A model generated the notes under the pieces. It searched no databases. It worked only from the letters and a program-made list of their open reading frames with translations, and was not told where the DNA came from. A program made the position numbers and the translations under genes. 64,000 nt of DNA, taken from assembly GCA_963789785.1 (NCBI GenBank), contig CAWBNC010000038.1, forward strand, positions 1-64,000. Reading direction: 5' to 3'. Positions 41,082 through 50,410 of this stretch are shown here, piece after piece. How positions within the stretch are numbered: position 1 is the first letter of the stretch; every line of letters starts with the position of its first letter. Source of the DNA: JAEULH01 sp963789785 (GTDB taxonomy: Bacteria > Pseudomonadota > Alphaproteobacteria > Rhodospirillales > Defluviicoccaceae).

Positions 41082-42677
41082 CTAGCCATCGGTCTGCGCG
41101 GAGGCTGGCGATCCCGCTTCGGTCTCGGGATTTGCCGGGTGTTCTGCCGCCGTCTCGTCTTCGAACCAGTGCGCCCGCGCCGCCATGATGATCTCGTTGG
41201 CCTGTTCCGGGCTCAACGAACCAGCGGGAGCGTACTCAAGCAGCTCATCGCCGGCGAGATCGGCAAGATCGTCGAGGGTCCTTACGCCGTGCTCTCCAAG
41301 CGCGACGAGAATGGCCGGCTTGAGCCCGTCAACGGCCGCGACCTCGTCGGCCACGCCGAGCTCGACCCGGCGGCTCTTCAGGTTCTCGTCCCTGGCCTCG
41401 ACGTAGGTCTGCGCCCGCATCTTCAGCTCTTCCGCCAGCTCCAGCTCGAACCCTTCGATGTCGGCCAGCTCCTCGATCGGCACGAAGGCAACCTCCTCGA
41501 CAGTGGAGAAGCCCTCGGTGACGAGCAGGTGGGCGATCACGTCGTCGACGTTGAGCGTGTCGATGAACGCCTGGGAGCGGATCTTGAATTCCTCGTTGCG
41601 CCGCTGGCTTTCCTCGTCCTCGGTCAGGATGTCGATATCCCAGCCGGTCAGCTGGGACGCCAGCCGCACGTTCTGGCCACGTCGGCCGATGGCAAGGCTG
41701 AGTTGATCGTCGGGAACGACCACCTCAATACGGCTCGCCTCTTCGTCGAGAACGACCTTGGCGACCTCGGCCGGCGCCAGCCCGTTGACGATGAAAGTCG
41801 CCGGGTCCGGCGACCATTGAATGATGTCAATCTTTTCGCCCTGGAGTTCGCCGACGACGGCCTGCACCCGCGAACCGCGCATGCCGATGCAGGGCCCGAC
41901 CGGGTCCATACCGGAATCATGCGACAGAACCGCGATCTTCGCCCGCGAGCCAGGGTCGCGGGCAACGGCCTTGATCTCGATGATGCCGTCATAAATCTCA
42001 GGCACCTCCTGCGCGAAGAGCTTGGCCATGAACTGAGGATGGGTTCGCGACAGAAAGACCTGGGGACCGCGCGGCTCCTCGCGCACGTCCATGACGTACG
42101 CTCGCACCCGATCGCCAACGTTAAAATGCTCGCGCGGGATTGCCTCTTCCCGCCGCAGTACGGCCTCGGCGCGGTTGAGATCGACGACGACGTTGCCGAA
42201 CTCGACCCGCTTGACCATGCCGTTGACGATCTCGCCGACGCGATCTTTGAATTCCTCGTACTGACGGCGCCGTTCCGCCTCGCGCACCTTGTGCACGATG
42301 ACCTGTTTCGCCGTCTGCGCCGCGATCCGGCCGAAATCGATGGGAGGAAGGGGATCGGCAAGAAACTCGCCGAGCTCGGCTTCGGGCTTGCGGCGCCGTG
42401 CCTGCTCCAGCGTCAACTGCGTGGCTTCAACCTCGACGGCCTCGACGACTTCGAGATAGCGCGCAAGAGAGATTTCTCCCGAGACGCGGTCGATGAACAC
42501 CCGGATATCGTGCTCATGCCCGTACTTGGAGCGCGCCGCCTTCTGGATAGCCTGCTCCATGGCTTCAAGAACCTCGTCGCGGTCGATGCTCTTGTCGCGC
42601 GCCACGGTATCGGCAACCTGCAACAATTCCGGCCGCGCGTGTACCGCGCTCGTTGTCTCCGCCGCCATCCGCTTCAT
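41082..42677 (-). CDS. nusA: Transcription termination/antitermination factor NusA
   Basis: A 531-residue RNA polymerase-binding elongation factor. The N-terminal RNAP-binding domain spans KSIDRDEVLEAMEQAIQKAARSKYG-like sequence. The S1 domain holds GEIVNGMVKRVEFGNVVVDLNRAEAVLRREE. Two KH domains follow, with VGPCIGMRGSRVQAVVGELQGEKIDII and SLAIGRRGQNVRLASQLTGWDIDI. C-terminal acidic repeats (VEEVAFVPIEELADIEGF, GVRTLDDLADLAGDEL) are present. ATG at 42677 is used; a second ATG lies three codons inside. It lies 20 bp downstream of rimP. Confidence 0.97.
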   Translation of the reverse strand: MKRMAAETTSAVHARPELLQVADTVARDKSIDRDEVLEAMEQAIQKAARSKYGHEHDIRVFIDRVSGEISLARYLEVVEAVEVEATQLTLEQARRRKPEAELGEFLADPLPPIDFGRIAAQTAKQVIVHKVREAERRRQYEEFKDRVGEIVNGMVKRVEFGNVVVDLNRAEAVLRREEAIPREHFNVGDRVRAYVMDVREEPRGPQVFLSRTHPQFMAKLFAQEVPEIYDGIIEIKAVARDPGSRAKIAVLSHDSGMDPVGPCIGMRGSRVQAVVGELQGEKIDIIQWSPDPATFIVNGLAPAEVAKVVLDEEASRIEVVVPDDQLSLAIGRRGQNVRLASQLTGWDIDILTEDEESQRRNEEFKIRSQAFIDTLNVDDVIAHLLVTEGFSTVEEVAFVPIEELADIEGFELELAEELKMRAQTYVEARDENLKSRRVELGVADEVAAVDGLKPAILVALGEHGVRTLDDLADLAGDELLEYAPAGSLSPEQANEIIMAARAHWFEDETAAEHPANPETEAGSPASAQTDG

Positions 42678-42697
42678 TTCTCGATCTGCCTCTCAGC

Positions 42698-43207
42698 CTA
42701 GGTCTTGCCCTTGAAAGCCCGGATGAGCTCGTCCGTCAGAACCAGCTTGGCGCGGTGGATGTCGACATACGGCAGGGCGACCGTGCCGTCGGGAGAGTCG
42801 AGCCGCACCATCTCGCTCTCCGTGCCGAGCAGGCGTCCGCGATACCGTCGCCGGCCCTCGAGCGGTCGCGCCAGCTCAACCTTTGCCTCGAAACCGGCAA
42901 AGCGTTCGAAGTCGTGCAGCCGGACCAAAGGCCGGTCGATCCCCGGTGAACTCACCTCCAGGGTGTAAGCTCCCGGAATTAGATCTTCGACGTCCAGCAG
43001 AGCCGAGACAGCCCGACTGACCCGCGCGCAGTCGTCCAGGGTCACCGTCGACCCGTCGACCCGCTCGACCATGATCTGTACGCGCGGGCTCTTCAGTCCC
43101 AGGAACTCAACACGCACGGTATCGAAGCCCAGATCGGTGATCGTCGGTCCCACGAAATCGGCGATGCGCCGGGCAAGCGTCGTGGCTGTCGCCGCGGTCC
43201 CTTCCAG
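42698..43207 (-). CDS. rimP: Ribosome maturation factor RimP; start uncertain
   Basis: Assists 30S subunit assembly. Conserved segments are VRVEFLGLKSPRVQIMVERVDGSTVTLDDCARVSRAVSALLDVED-like core, YTLEVSSPGIDRPLVRLHDFERF and LPYVDIHRAKLVL. The frame is open up to 43375, but the only ATG lies 168 bp further upstream, beyond a promoter and attenuator. I prefer CTG at 43207, nine bases after a good AAGGAG, giving about 169 residues. A single-base error at the real start codon is also possible. rimP heads the nusA-ylxR-infB-rbfA-truB-rpsO-pnp run. Confidence 0.85.
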   Translation of the reverse strand: MEGTAATATTLARRIADFVGPTITDLGFDTVRVEFLGLKSPRVQIMVERVDGSTVTLDDCARVSRAVSALLDVEDLIPGAYTLEVSSPGIDRPLVRLHDFERFAGFEAKVELARPLEGRRRYRGRLLGTESEMVRLDSPDGTVALPYVDIHRAKLVLTDELIRAFKGKT

Positions 43208-43231
43208 CTTCGTCGTCTCCTTAACAAAAGA

Positions 43232-43249
43232 GGCGGGCCATGGCCCACC
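43232..43249 (-). promoter_or_regulatory. Attenuator-like hairpin in rimP leader
   Basis: On the minus strand GGTGGG-CCATGG-CCCGCC forms a GC-rich stem followed at once by TCTTTTGTT, the pattern of an intrinsic terminator. It lies downstream of the predicted rimP promoter and 25 bases upstream of the start codon. It may attenuate transcription of the rimP-nusA-infB operon, where NusA autoregulation would be natural. That last point is inference. Confidence 0.5.
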
Positions 43250-43315
43250 CCGACTAATCGCCAATTCGAGTGAATGAGCGCGCCGCAGAACTATCGTTGC
43301 GATCAATCCTGTTGG

Positions 43316-43343
43316 TATATATCCCGGATGCACTTGGGAACAA
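43316..43343 (-). promoter_or_regulatory. Predicted promoter of rimP-nusA-infB operon
   Basis: On the minus strand -35 TTGTTC (complement of 43338-43343), a 16-base spacer and -10 TATATA (complement of 43316-43321) lie between trmB and rimP. The -10 is strong and the -35 moderate. The position upstream of the attenuator-like hairpin fits. Confidence 0.45.
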
Positions 43344-43371
43344 GGTTTTTGCAATTTGGCCCGCCGGCGGG

Positions 43372-44066
43372 TCACTCGCCGCAGCGAACGAAACGCAAGG
43401 TCGCGCAGGTCTGTCCGCGCCCGATGGCCTTCTCCTCGTAGCGGGTTGGCGACTCGTCAGCCAGCCGGTGGCGCCAGTCTGCCGGCCGCCGCGCCATCCA
43501 CATGAAATCCCCATCGCGGGTCACGTGCTCCAGCATCCAGCGGATATAGCCGTCATGGTCGCTCGCCAGTCGCAGTTCCCCGCCCGGACGCAGGATTCGA
43601 GAGAAGGCCAAGACCGTCTCCGCGTTGACAAGCCGGCGGTGGCGATGCCTCGCCTTGGGCCAGGGATCGGGAAACAGTATGAACAAGCGGCCGATGCTCG
43701 CCGGGGCGAGAGAGGGTAGAAGCAGGCGGGCGTCGTCGGCGAAGATACGGATATTGTTGCCGGCATCGACCGTGGCGGCGAGCAGCGCCGCCACACCGTT
43801 GAGGTACGGCTCACAGCCGATGAAGCCGACAGTGGGGTGACGCACGGCCTGGGAGAGCAGGTGCTCGCCGGCGCCAAACCCGATCTCCATCCAGACATCC
43901 TCGATTTCCGGTGCGAACAGCGTCCGCGGATCGATCGCGCGGCCAGCCTCCGGCATGGGAATCCGAAGTTTGGGCAGAACATCGTCGACAAGGCGCTGGC
44001 GCGCCTGGCGCAGCCGGCGACCCTTGCGCCGACCGTAGAAAAGAGGGCCACTTTCGGCAACCGCAA
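43372..44066 (-). CDS. trmB: tRNA (guanine-N7)-methyltransferase; 5' end unclear
   Basis: SAM-dependent enzyme methylating G46 of tRNA. Motifs: FYGRRKGRRLRQARQRL near the N-terminus, the SAM-binding EIGFGAGEHLLSQA, FADDARLLLP, LFILFPDPWPKARHRHRRLV and RLASDHDGYIRWMLE. The frame holding FYGRRKG runs back to the metK stop at about 44080 without a usual start. A TTG at 44066 in another frame (MRLPK) would join if one base is missing just after it, giving 231 residues. The internal ATG at 43956 would lose conserved sequence. It lies directly behind metK. Confidence 0.88.
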
Positions 44067-44079
44067 GAGAGCCTATGTC

Positions 44080-45255
44080 TTAACGTGCTCCGAAAGCGCC
44101 ACGAAGGTCCTCGACCAGACTAGGCAGTTCCCAGGAGAATCCGCCATCCGGATCCGGCGTGCGGCCGAAGTGGCCATAGGCGGCGGTCCGAGCGTAGATG
44201 GGCCGGTTCAGCCCGAGGTGGGTGCGCATCCCCCGCGGCGATAGATCCATCAGCTCCTGGAGGACGACGGCCAGACGATCCTCGTCGACCTCGCCGGTCT
44301 CGTAGGTGTCGACGTAGACGGAGATCGGCTTGGCGACACCGATCGCGTAAGAGAGTTGAATGGCGCAGCGATCGGCCAGCCTGGCGGCAACGACGTTCTT
44401 GGCGAGATAGCGCGCCGCGTAGGCGCCCGAGCGATCGACCTTGGTCGGATCCTTGCCAGAAAAAGCGCCGCCGCCGTGTGCGGCCGCGCCGCCGTAAGTG
44501 TCGACGATGATCTTGCGCCCGGTCAGTCCGGCGTCCCCGTCGGGCCCGCCCACGACGAACCGCCCGGTCGGGTTGACGTAGAACCGGTCCTCGCCGCACA
44601 TCCAGCCTTCGGGAAGCACGTTGACCACATGGGGGCGGACGATCTCGCGGACGTCGTCGACGGATAGGTCTTCATCGTGCTGCGTCGAAACGACGACCGC
44701 CGTCGCCTGCACCGGTCGGCCATCGGCGTAACGCAAGGTAACCTGACTCTTGGCGTCCGGACCGAGGCCGGGCTCGGCGCCCGAGTGCCTTGCCTCTGCC
44801 AGCGAACGCAAGATCGCATGGGCATAATAAATTGGCGCCGGCATCAGCGCTTCCGTCTCGCGGCAGGCAAAGCCGAACATGATGCCCTGGTCGCCAGCAC
44901 CCTCGTCCTTATTGCCGCGGGCATCGACACCGACGGCGATGTCCGGCGATTGGGAGTGAACGCGACAGATGATTTCGCAATTCTGCCAGTGAAAGCCGTT
45001 CTGCTCGTAACCGATCTCGCGTATCGCATGCCGGGCGATCTTCGCCATGTGTTCGTGCGACATCGACTCCGGGCCGCGAACCTCGCCGGCGAGCACGACG
45101 AGATTGGTCGTGCACATCGTCTCGACGGCAACCCGGGCCTGCGGATCCTCGGTGAGATACCCATCGAGAATAGCATCGGAGATGCGATCGCAGATCTTAT
45201 CGGGATGCCCCTCGGACACCGACTCGCTCGTAAAGACGTAGTCTTTTTTTCGCAC
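44080..45255 (-). CDS. metK: S-adenosylmethionine synthetase
   Basis: Makes SAM from methionine and ATP; 391 residues. The beginning MRKKDYVFTSESVSEGHPDK contains the methionine/ATP site, GAGDQGIMFGFACRET is the ATP-binding motif, and GGGAFSGKDPTKVDRS is the phosphate-binding P-loop. The alphaproteobacterial form has a short insertion around LRSLAEARHSGAEPGLGPDA, which is present here. The upstream leader (45256-45526) carries a strong structured segment that may regulate it. Confidence 0.97.
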   Translation of the reverse strand: MRKKDYVFTSESVSEGHPDKICDRISDAILDGYLTEDPQARVAVETMCTTNLVVLAGEVRGPESMSHEHMAKIARHAIREIGYEQNGFHWQNCEIICRVHSQSPDIAVGVDARGNKDEGAGDQGIMFGFACRETEALMPAPIYYAHAILRSLAEARHSGAEPGLGPDAKSQVTLRYADGRPVQATAVVVSTQHDEDLSVDDVREIVRPHVVNVLPEGWMCGEDRFYVNPTGRFVVGGPDGDAGLTGRKIIVDTYGGAAAHGGGAFSGKDPTKVDRSGAYAARYLAKNVVAARLADRCAIQLSYAIGVAKPISVYVDTYETGEVDEDRLAVVLQELMDLSPRGMRTHLGLNRPIYARTAAYGHFGRTPDPDGGFSWELPSLVEDLRGAFGAR

Positions 45256-45373
45256 GGCTGTCCCACCATCTGTCTACCCGCCACGCGCGGGCATTCTGTC
45301 TGCTGTCGGACGGCTGATTACGCGCAGCCGCCTCACGGTCTCTCGATCGCCGGGAGAGGATTTTGTTGCCTAC

Positions 45374-45417
45374 GGTGCTCATTATCGCGGCGGAGGCGGC
45401 CGCGATTGCCAGGCACC
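45374..45417 (-). promoter_or_regulatory. Structured metK leader, possible cis-regulatory RNA
   Basis: In the 271-bp gap before metK, an 8-bp perfect stem (ATCGCGGC, 45384-45391, with GCCGCGAT, 45399-45406) has a 7-base loop that reads CGCCTCC on the transcript. It is nested inside a second 5-bp stem (GGTGC, 45374-45378, with GCACC, 45413-45417). It lies about 120 bases upstream of the start. Several SAM-sensing riboswitch classes sit in front of metK in alphaproteobacteria, but I do not recognise a class signature here. Confidence 0.4.
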
Positions 45418-45526
45418 CCTCATCAGCTCCGGACCGGACGAAGACGGGCAGGGTTTTGGCAACCCGGCCGGCAGCGGTCAAGACGTTTATTCGAGGACGC
45501 TGACTTTTCGGCGATCCCGGCCGTTC

Positions 45527-46027
45527 TCACTCGGTCTCTTCGCTCGCGCCAAGCGACTTGGTGAGCTCGAAAAGACGCTTGCGGATCTGCGGATCGGAGA
45601 TCCGGTAGTAGGCGCGGACCAGCTCCAACGTTTCCCGCCTTGTCAGCGGATCCGGCTCGAGCGAGGCCTGCGGCTGGTCGGCCATGCCGGCCTCGGACGC
45701 ACCGTCCCCTCCCGCCACCCGCTCGGACATGTCGTCGAAAAAGAACGAGACCGGGACATCGAGAATCCGACTGAACTCGAACAGCCGCGACGCGCCTATA
45801 CGATTGGCGCCGCGCTCGTATTTCTGAATCTGCTGGAACGTCAGGCCCACCGCCTCGCCGAGCTTCTCCTGGCTCAAACCGAGCAGCGTGCGCCGCAACC
45901 GCACCCGGCTTCCGACATGTATATCGACAGGGCTGGGCACGCCGGGCGGAAGCCGTTCCACTTTGCCGCGGTTGATGCTGAACCCTGCTCTTTTCCCGCC
46001 TGCACCCCGACCCTCAGCCATCTTCAT
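45527..46027 (-). CDS. XRE-family transcriptional regulator
   Basis: A 166-residue Cro/CI-type regulator. The helix-turn-helix lies at about residues 38-95: VRLRRTLLGLSQEKLGEAVG then LTFQQIQKYERGANRIGASR, ending RLFEFSRILDVPVSFFFDDM. The C-terminus carries TRRETLELVRAYYRISDPQIRKRLFELTKSL, seen in a widespread alphaproteobacterial group placed near metK. Targets are not known. The AT-rich region upstream has a palindrome that could be its own operator. The start at 46027 is used; MAEGRG two codons in is also possible. Confidence 0.9.
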   Translation of the reverse strand: MKMAEGRGAGGKRAGFSINRGKVERLPPGVPSPVDIHVGSRVRLRRTLLGLSQEKLGEAVGLTFQQIQKYERGANRIGASRLFEFSRILDVPVSFFFDDMSERVAGGDGASEAGMADQPQASLEPDPLTRRETLELVRAYYRISDPQIRKRLFELTKSLGASEETE

Positions 46028-46103
46028 TATGCAACCTTTGTCGTTGCCGCACCCATATCAGTTGAGTTGCGGGCATTGTTTATCACTTATCGTATCAAAA
46101 GTC

Positions 46104-46123
46104 GTACACCACCATCATGGTAC
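46104..46123. promoter_or_regulatory. Palindrome upstream of XRE regulator
   Basis: ACCAT-C-ATGGT (46111-46121) is a perfect inverted repeat, with GTAC on either side (46104-46107 and 46120-46123). It lies about 80 bp upstream of the XRE gene in a strongly AT-rich 180-bp gap between lnt and that gene. An autoregulatory operator is possible. Confidence 0.35.
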
Positions 46124-46208
46124 GCTAAAAAATACAAATTGCGAGAGATTCTATAAAATTTTTTCCCGCATAATACGTCTTTTTTAGGAGATTCGTCGAC
46201 AGGTTGCG

Positions 46209-47844
46209 TTACCGGCGGTCGCGGCGAACAAGCAGGCCCGCCGCCGCCGTCAGCGCGACAAGGGCAAAAACCACCAGGTTTCCCCAGCGTCCGTAAGGTC
46301 CCGCCGCTGCGAGGGCGACCGGCAGGCCGCCGTCGAGTATGCCCTGGGCTCCGAGCGGGATCTGGTCGACCACCCTGCCATACGGATCGACAATGGCAGA
46401 GATGCCGGTGTTTGCGACCCTGACGAGCGGCAGCCCTTCCTCCGCAGCGCGAAGTCGCGCCGCCGATAAATGCTGGTAAGGTCCGGTCGACCGTCCGTAC
46501 CAGCCGTCGTTCGTAAGATTGAGCAGCCAGGCCGGGCGGCGGTCGTGGTCGGCAACGGCGGCCGGAAAAATGACCTCGTAGCAAATTAACGGACTGACGG
46601 GCGGCAGGCCCGGCAGGGTCAAAGTCGTGATACCCGGGCCTCGGGAGAAGTCGGTCGAACCCGCCGGCGACGCTGGCGATCCCGATGAAGGTGCGAAACG
46701 GCACATATTCCCCATACGGAACCAGATGGGATTTGTCATACGCAGCAACGACATCGCCGTCCGAGTTGACGGCAAGCAGGCTGTTCCAGATCCGCGGCGG
46801 CTCGTCGGGCGGCCGGGACCGTCGCAAGGTGCCGACGATGGTGAGACCGTCCGCCGGCGTTGCCTCGCCGAGCAACGCCAGCGCTTCGGGATTCTCGGCC
46901 AGGAAGAACGGCGCTGCCGCTTCCGACCAGATGACGTGCGTCGGTGGTGGCTCCGCCGGCAGCTCCTCCATGCGCAACTGCTTCAGGAAATGCGTGCCGC
47001 GCGACGCGGCATCCCATTTCTCCGTCTGGGGGATGTTGGGCTGAACGAGGCGCAAGCGCACGCCGGGCACGGTGTCGGCAGTTCCGGCGATCCAGAGGCG
47101 GACGGCTCCGCCCGTCCAGACGACGGCGAGAACGGCGAACGCCGCCGCGACGGCGAGGAGCGTCCTGGTGCTGCGCCCGGAGCGCCCGCCCGCCGGCGGC
47201 GGCGCGGGCACGAGCGCGGCCGGCATCGCTGCCGCCGCGACTGTCAGCAGACCGAGCCCATAGGTGCCGGCCAGCGCGGTGAACTGAATCATCGCATCCG
47301 AAAAGGTCCACACGCTGCCTATAAGGTTCCATGGAAAGCCGCTGAAAGCCCAGCTTCGCACCCACTCGAAGAAGGTCCAGGCAGCGGCGAAGATCAGAAC
47401 GCCGCCGACCCCCGATCTCCTGCCGAGGCGGGTCGCGACCGCTGCGGCGGCGGGGAACAACGCCATCAGCGCGGACAGCGCGACCACCGCGATCGGCGCC
47501 AGCCAGCCGAACTCTTCGGGCTTTGTCAGGAGCGCGTTGGCGATCCAGTAGAGGCCAAATACAAAGTAGCCGAAGCCGAACCACCAGCCGGCCCAAAACG
47601 CGCTCAGCGCCGAGCTCTCGCTCTCGATGAGCCACATCAAGCCCGAGAAAGCGGCAACGAGCGTGATCCACAGGTAGATCGGCGGCAACGCCGCAACGGC
47701 GACGGCGCCAAGAGCGGCGGCAAGCGCGACACGCCTCCACCCGGTGCAACCCGCCACCCTGTCACGCAATGGCTGGAGCCGCCTGACAAACCGCTCCACC
47801 GAACCCGACCAGCCGGCAGCGGCGGCGACATCGTCCGCGCGCAT
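46209..47844 (-). CDS. lnt: Apolipoprotein N-acyltransferase, frameshifted
   Basis: Inner-membrane enzyme adding the third acyl chain to lipoproteins; 544 residues after correction. An N-terminal block of membrane helices (ALAAALGAVAVAALPPIYLW, LWIANALL-like and WTFFEWVRSWAFSGFPWNLIG region) is followed by the nitrilase domain. Catalytic residues are expected as Glu in IWSEAAAPFFL, Lys in AAYDKSHLVPYGEYVPF and Cys in PLICYEVIFP. One more helix ends the protein. The frame breaks at 46633-46635 where GGG has one extra base. It overlaps corC by one base, the usual corC-lnt order. Confidence 0.94.
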
Positions 47845-48803
47845 CAGGAGGTCCGTTCGCCGGCCTCAGGCTCAGCGGACACCTCGGTCGCGGCATGACC
47901 GGGACGACGAACCCGCAGCCGCTTGAGGCGACGGGGATCGGCTTCGAGGATTTCGAACTCGAGCCCGGCCGGATGGGCGATCAGTTCGCCGCGGATCGGC
48001 ACTCGCCCGGCAACGGAAACGACAAGCCCGCCGACCGTGTCGATATCTTCCTGCTCTTCTTCGTTCAGCACACCGCTGAAATGCTCTGCTAGCGTCTCCA
48101 CCGGCGCTCTTGCATCCATATCGAGGCCGCCATCGGGACGAACGACGACATTCGGGTCGCTGGCGCGGCTATGCTCGTCCTCGATCTCGCCGACGATCTC
48201 CTCGACGACGTCCTCGATGGTGACAAGGCCGTCGACACCGCCGAACTCATCGACCACCAGCGCCATGTGACAGCGCTTGACCCGCATCTCCAAAAGCAGC
48301 TCCAGCACTTCCATCGACGGCGCAATGAACAGCACCTGCCGAAGAACCTTGGCCGGCCGGAAGTGCGCGTCCGCGCCGCGCCAGGCGAGAATGTCCTTGA
48401 TGTGAATCATGCCGACGGCATCGTCGAGCGTGTCGCGGTAGACCGGGATGCGCGAGTGGCCCGTCTTGGTCATCAGCTCGACGACCTCGTCCAGCGAAGC
48501 GTCGCTGTCGATCGCGACGATGTCGGCGCGGGGAACCATCACGTCCTCGGCGGCGCGAACGCGCAGCGCGAGGATGTTAGCGAGCAGCACCCGCTCGTCA
48601 TCGCCAAGCGGGATTTCGGCGTCTTCGCGCTCCTCGATCAGCTCTTCGAGCGGATCCCTGGCCGCGCCTTCACCGTCGCGACGGCGGAACGGGCGCAAAA
48701 GCCCCTGCATCCTTCGCCACAAACCGGCATCGTCGCCGCCATCGCGCGATCCGTCGCGGCCGGCGCCTGCGCCATTGCTGTTCTCCCCGTTTCGCGCACT
48801 CAT
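47844..48803 (-). CDS. corC: CorC/HlyC-type CBS-domain protein
   Basis: A 319-residue cytosolic protein with two CBS domains (VMVPRADIVAIDSDASLDEVVELMTKTGHSRIPVY and the following VLRQVLFIAPSMEVLELLLEM) and a C-terminal CorC_HlyC transporter-associated domain (EDIDTVGGLVVSVAGRVP). VVDEFGGVDGLVTIEDVVEEIVGEI is diagnostic. It has no transmembrane segment. It is associated with magnesium/cobalt efflux in enterics. It lies between ybeY and lnt in a conserved cluster. Confidence 0.93.
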   Translation of the reverse strand: MSARNGENSNGAGAGRDGSRDGGDDAGLWRRMQGLLRPFRRRDGEGAARDPLEELIEEREDAEIPLGDDERVLLANILALRVRAAEDVMVPRADIVAIDSDASLDEVVELMTKTGHSRIPVYRDTLDDAVGMIHIKDILAWRGADAHFRPAKVLRQVLFIAPSMEVLELLLEMRVKRCHMALVVDEFGGVDGLVTIEDVVEEIVGEIEDEHSRASDPNVVVRPDGGLDMDARAPVETLAEHFSGVLNEEEQEDIDTVGGLVVSVAGRVPIRGELIAHPAGLEFEILEADPRRLKRLRVRRPGHAATEVSAEPEAGERTS

Positions 48804-48851
48804 CGGTGGCGCTCCATCAGGCGGTCGGAGGAGTCCGGCATGCCCTGATCC

Positions 48852-49358
48852 TCATACAGGCTCATACGGGTCCGGCACGCCCAGCCCAGCCAGCACCGCC
48901 GCTTCCAGCCGCTCCATGATTTCCGCATCCGCATCAACCTCGTGATCATAGCCAAGAAGATGGAGCACGCCATGGACGATCAGATGGCGGAGGTGATCGG
49001 CGAGGGGCTTGCCCGCTTCGTCCGCCTCGCGCGAGCTGACGTCATAGGCGACGGCAATGTCGCCCAGCAGAATGGGTTCCGGTTCCGACCGGGCCCGTCC
49101 ATTCTCGAGAATGCTTACGTCGACGAGCGGGAAGGAAAGGACATCGGTCGCCTCGTCGCGTCCCCGGTAGGCGAGATTCAGAGCCTGTACGGTTGAGTCG
49201 CCGGTCAGCAGAACGCTGATTGCAACGTTGCGCCACGCCGGCTGAGCGACAGCGATTGCGGCAAGCGCGGCATCCCGGCACAACTCCGCGGCATCCCCGC
49301 AAGCGCCGGCCCACGACGACGCCTCGATCCGGATGTCGATCAGGTTTCTCGATGCCAT
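48852..49358 (-). CDS. ybeY: Endoribonuclease YbeY
   Basis: Single-strand-specific metal-dependent endoribonuclease for 16S 3'-end maturation and ribosome quality control; 168 residues. The zinc motif H-x3-H-x5-H is HGVLHLLGYDH. The TDVLSFPL segment and the LNLAYRGRDEATDVLSF region are standard. It is longer than E. coli YbeY at the N-terminus, as usual for alphaproteobacteria. It lies 14 bp behind phoH and 48 bp before corC. Confidence 0.96.
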   Translation of the reverse strand: MASRNLIDIRIEASSWAGACGDAAELCRDAALAAIAVAQPAWRNVAISVLLTGDSTVQALNLAYRGRDEATDVLSFPLVDVSILENGRARSEPEPILLGDIAVAYDVSSREADEAGKPLADHLRHLIVHGVLHLLGYDHEVDADAEIMERLEAAVLAGLGVPDPYEPV

Positions 49359-49372
49359 GCCCGTGCGGACGA

Positions 49373-50406
<1,034 letters not shown>

Positions 50407-50410
<4 letters not shown>

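Noticed and set aside
45380..45420. Hammerhead-ribozyme-like CTGATGA in the metK leader
   Set aside because: CTGATGAG is present on the transcript, but the required GAAA element and flanking stems are not.
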